The translations under genes and the position numbers were made by a program. A DNA stretch of 32,757 nt from an uncultured Verrucomicrobiota bacterium. GTDB taxonomy: Bacteria; Verrucomicrobiota; Kiritimatiellia; CAIQIC01; Lenti-01. This document shows, one piece after another, positions 31,901-32,757 of this stretch (within the stretch, counting starts at the first letter, position 1; each line of letters starts with the position of its first letter). The notes beneath the pieces are model-generated. The model was not told where the DNA came from. It did no database searches and was given only the letters and a program-made list of their open reading frames with translations. The stretch spans positions 1 through 32,757 of the forward strand of contig CALMBO010000021.1 of NCBI GenBank assembly GCA_937860055.1, read 5' to 3'.

Positions 31901-32757
31901 GGCTTGACAATGGGATACTCCTCGCCGAATCCGTCGCGGGAAATCCCATATTCATTGGTGAAACCATAGAGCAGCGCATCGGCCACGATGGCGGAGGGAC
32001 TCGGGGCCACCAGCCGGATGCCAGACATCGTCGGGGGCGTGGTGAGGCTGTCGGGCAATTCCAAGGCGGCCTGGAAGTCTCCGTTGGACCCCACCACCAG
32101 GAAATCCCCCGAGTCCAGCATGGTTCCTTCGGGGAAAGTGAATACATCGGTCCAACCGGTCGGCAACGCCGTTTGGAGCCGAAAACCCGCCAGCGGCTTC
32201 TGGCCGGGGCCGGAGTTGAACAATTCCACCCATTCCCCGGCATTGGCCATTGAATTGGTGATCGGCAGGGCCGCATTGATCACAATGCCGTAATAATCCC
32301 CGTCATTCAGCGGGTCGGTCCCCAGCTCAATTTCGCGCCCGTCCAGATGCCCGTCGCCGTCCGTGTCGGCCACGAGGGGATCGGTATGATACACATCTAC
32401 CTCCGCTCCGTCGGTCAGCCCGTCCCCGTCGCAGTCCAGCGTCTGGCTCGGTACGACGACCACCTGTTGCGTGCAACTGGCGTGGTTGCCCGCCGCGTCG
32501 TAGGCGTGCCACACCACGGAATTCGTGCCGATGGGCAGCACGGCGGGAATTTCACTGTACAGCATCGTCACCCCGCAGTTGTCCGTCGCCACGGGCTCCG
32601 CCAAATCCAGGTTGGTGATGGCCCCCAGACAAGGCCCGGCATCCACCATGACACTGGATGGCGCGATAAACACCGGGCGTTCGATGTCGTCGTTGAGTTC
32701 CATGTAGCACCGGATCGTCTCGCTGGTCTTTCCGTTGCCCACCGCCGCCGGAGCGAC
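28921..32757 (-). CDS. Very large modular exported protein with a transglutaminase-like C-terminal domain (5' end missing)
   Basis: The frame is open to the window edge, so the N terminus and any signal peptide are missing. Numbering here is from the GTG codon at 32742. Domains in order: a HYR-like domain (20-98); Asp-rich calcium-binding repeats of the thrombospondin type 3 kind (103-147, DCDGDGLTDGAEVD and similar); a lamin-tail-like domain (152-265, GEWVELFNSGPG...LAGFRL); more calcium repeats (317-447); a beta-rich region (465-590); three tandem modules of about 105-115 residues (595-920); and a C-terminal domain (about 922-1273) with Cys1128 in AAQCDANAFLLKYLLDSMG, His1191 in FTFHAMTS and Asp1202 in LYDPSY. 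The order and spacing of Cys, His and Asp suit a transglutaminase-like fold. It is probably a secreted or surface protein. DNA for the C-terminal domain is visibly AT-richer. Confidence 0.85.
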   Translation of the reverse strand, partial: VAPAAVGNGKTSETIRCYMELNDDIERPVFIAPSSVMVDAGPCLGAITNLDLAEPVATDNCGVTMLYSEIPAVLPIGTNSVVWHAYDAAGNHASCTQQVVVVPSQTLDCDGDGLTDGAEVDVYHTDPLVADTDGDGHLDGREIELGTDPLNDGDYYGIVINAALPITNSMANAGEWVELFNSGPGQKPLAGFRLQTALPTGWTDVFTFPEGTMLDSGDFLVVGSNGDFQAALELPDSLTTPPTMSGIRLVAPSPSAIVADALLYGFTNEYGISRDGFGEEYPIVKPRITNVIRRTWIGYDTDHAGDWKNVPSTSWIPHTQGDYLDLDGDGLSNTLEIASGVYPNQGGSRIDVQDSDLDGRNDAMEWVAGTDASRTDTDGDAFPWDSSSLPHGSDAEEASSGTDANNADTDGDGVPDGWEIAGGLNPLTADTNGDGISDGMEDSDGDGIPNAVEVGNFTNPFDAADVTPRPYLWERGFPGEEIDEGDIGYGIAKVYRVKVRTNSQPIMVQVQEYGYMAEDFIVECTAPSIYLNPYDYPYRNRLYCLVPGNVVEFTFTVRDGQTTWANENPLEYGADILLRHEPAGIDLDAGVPEASEESVGFFLADKSAHPGALRRLIQIVGPSGGWGYASNIQLTYDTEHLRIYDSADGSNALPNGIQFPVSGGLPVLYAEGIAQCDMQEAWVEILGGIVPVHDRVTATVLKADIGPAVPLADRTLHPNAPREPLVLKQTLPAEWAGSMRLSFSNALAFEGPDGGDPIDLAQTTFPNAQLPRTVYLEGDGCGLGRASFAAVDLSDCVTNIPLHIFGVNATLDGVAENDEENPGGFIADRTAHTNAPRTALTLAACGPAASPGTLDLTWDQSRLQIYSTEAGGTPLPQYTVSFANFTSTPLYVEGIAPGSNVLQWTYSEQTNCVDRILVTAIKVEIEEVGFTGDHLIKEWPSGTAIDSPDGTSPTWKRTDNPDKPVAYTKGTQPTAFSKVSVSPDNLGTTLTADFRIKVNGNVVATKDGVQLDDAAVSFDSISFSSSLETTVKKTEPVFEWEMKLDGVGTWTSIGSSGPHTFYWTHGTPTTADLFDLALEKATGYINGDSSYAGKVNSGINGDLLYDPGQAPPSGYETGNGGILQTYSVGAAQCDANAFLLKYLLDSMGADGGNVVYYWGGVDSTEGTYYGYTPDGTNVYLASFRCDRPANPRFTFHAMTSISGTLYDPSYVMTGAPGFTEFAPPDEENPPLGNFPGVEDVDWDNDGILDPSGSAQSGSRNDWESSALGNAIVYPYIAP
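29983..30960 (-). repeat. Three tandem protein modules inside the large exported protein
   Basis: Modules start near residues 595, 702 and 818 with FFLADKSAHPGALRRL, VPLADRTLHPNAPREPL and GFIADRTAHTNAPRTAL. Each continues with a beta-rich stretch and a L-Y-x-E-G-like segment (VLYAEGIAQ, VYLEGDGCG, LYVEGIAPG), then closes with a strand such as RVTATVLKA or RILVTAIKV. The repeat is clear at protein level but diverged, so it is old. I do not recognise it as a named domain. Confidence 0.7.

Overview
The window is GC-rich chromosomal DNA from a Gram-negative bacterium: it encodes a secretin, an outer-membrane porin ending in Phe and several exported proteins. The mix of a Tad/Flp pilus locus with FHA proteins, a very large exported protein with HYR, lamin-tail and Asp-rich calcium repeats, and a cluster of TTTTCCA/TGGAAAA palindromes reminds me of the PVC superphylum (Kiritimatiellae, Lentisphaerae, Verrucomicrobia). 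That assignment is from memory and is tentative. No rRNA, tRNA, CRISPR array or insertion sequence was seen.

Layout. Positions 1-10366 (+ strand) form one tight operon for Tad-type pilus assembly: a truncated unknown gene, a small lipoprotein, CpaB, the secretin CpaC, an FHA-CpaF ATPase, TadB, TadC, a DUF192 protein, an unknown lipoprotein that probably starts at TTG, and a membrane FHA protein. Pilin, TadE/F and prepilin peptidase are not in the window and may lie upstream. CutA (- strand) follows, convergent with this operon. Then come a PiT phosphate transporter, an aldose-1-epimerase-like protein and an ETF:quinone oxidoreductase (+ strand, 10929-15005).

From 25468 down to 15010 (- strand) lies a complete phosphate-starvation system in the order phoB, phoR, porin, pstS, pstC, pstA, pstB, phoU, a short basic protein and an archaeal-type phosphoglycerate mutase (apgM). 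PhoR/PhoB sense phosphate through PstSCAB and PhoU. The porin probably supplies the periplasm. Two 11-bp-periodic direct repeats, upstream of phoB and upstream of the porin, look like Pho boxes. Strong hairpins sit between porin and pstS and between pstS and pstC. PstA and PstC both carry large insertions.

Upstream of phoB is an array of four palindromes spaced near whole helical turns. Beyond it lie a DnaQ-like exonuclease and oligoendopeptidase F, overlapping by 4 bases (- strand). The last part (28382-32757, - strand) encodes a very large modular exported protein, truncated at the window edge, and a small exported protein 14 bases after it. The last 350 or so residues of the large protein look transglutaminase-like and are encoded by visibly AT-richer DNA, as are the small gene and the spacer after it.

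Throughout most of the window, + strand genes favour wobble C and - strand genes favour wobble G. The + strand is therefore C-rich whatever the gene direction, which fits a lagging strand.
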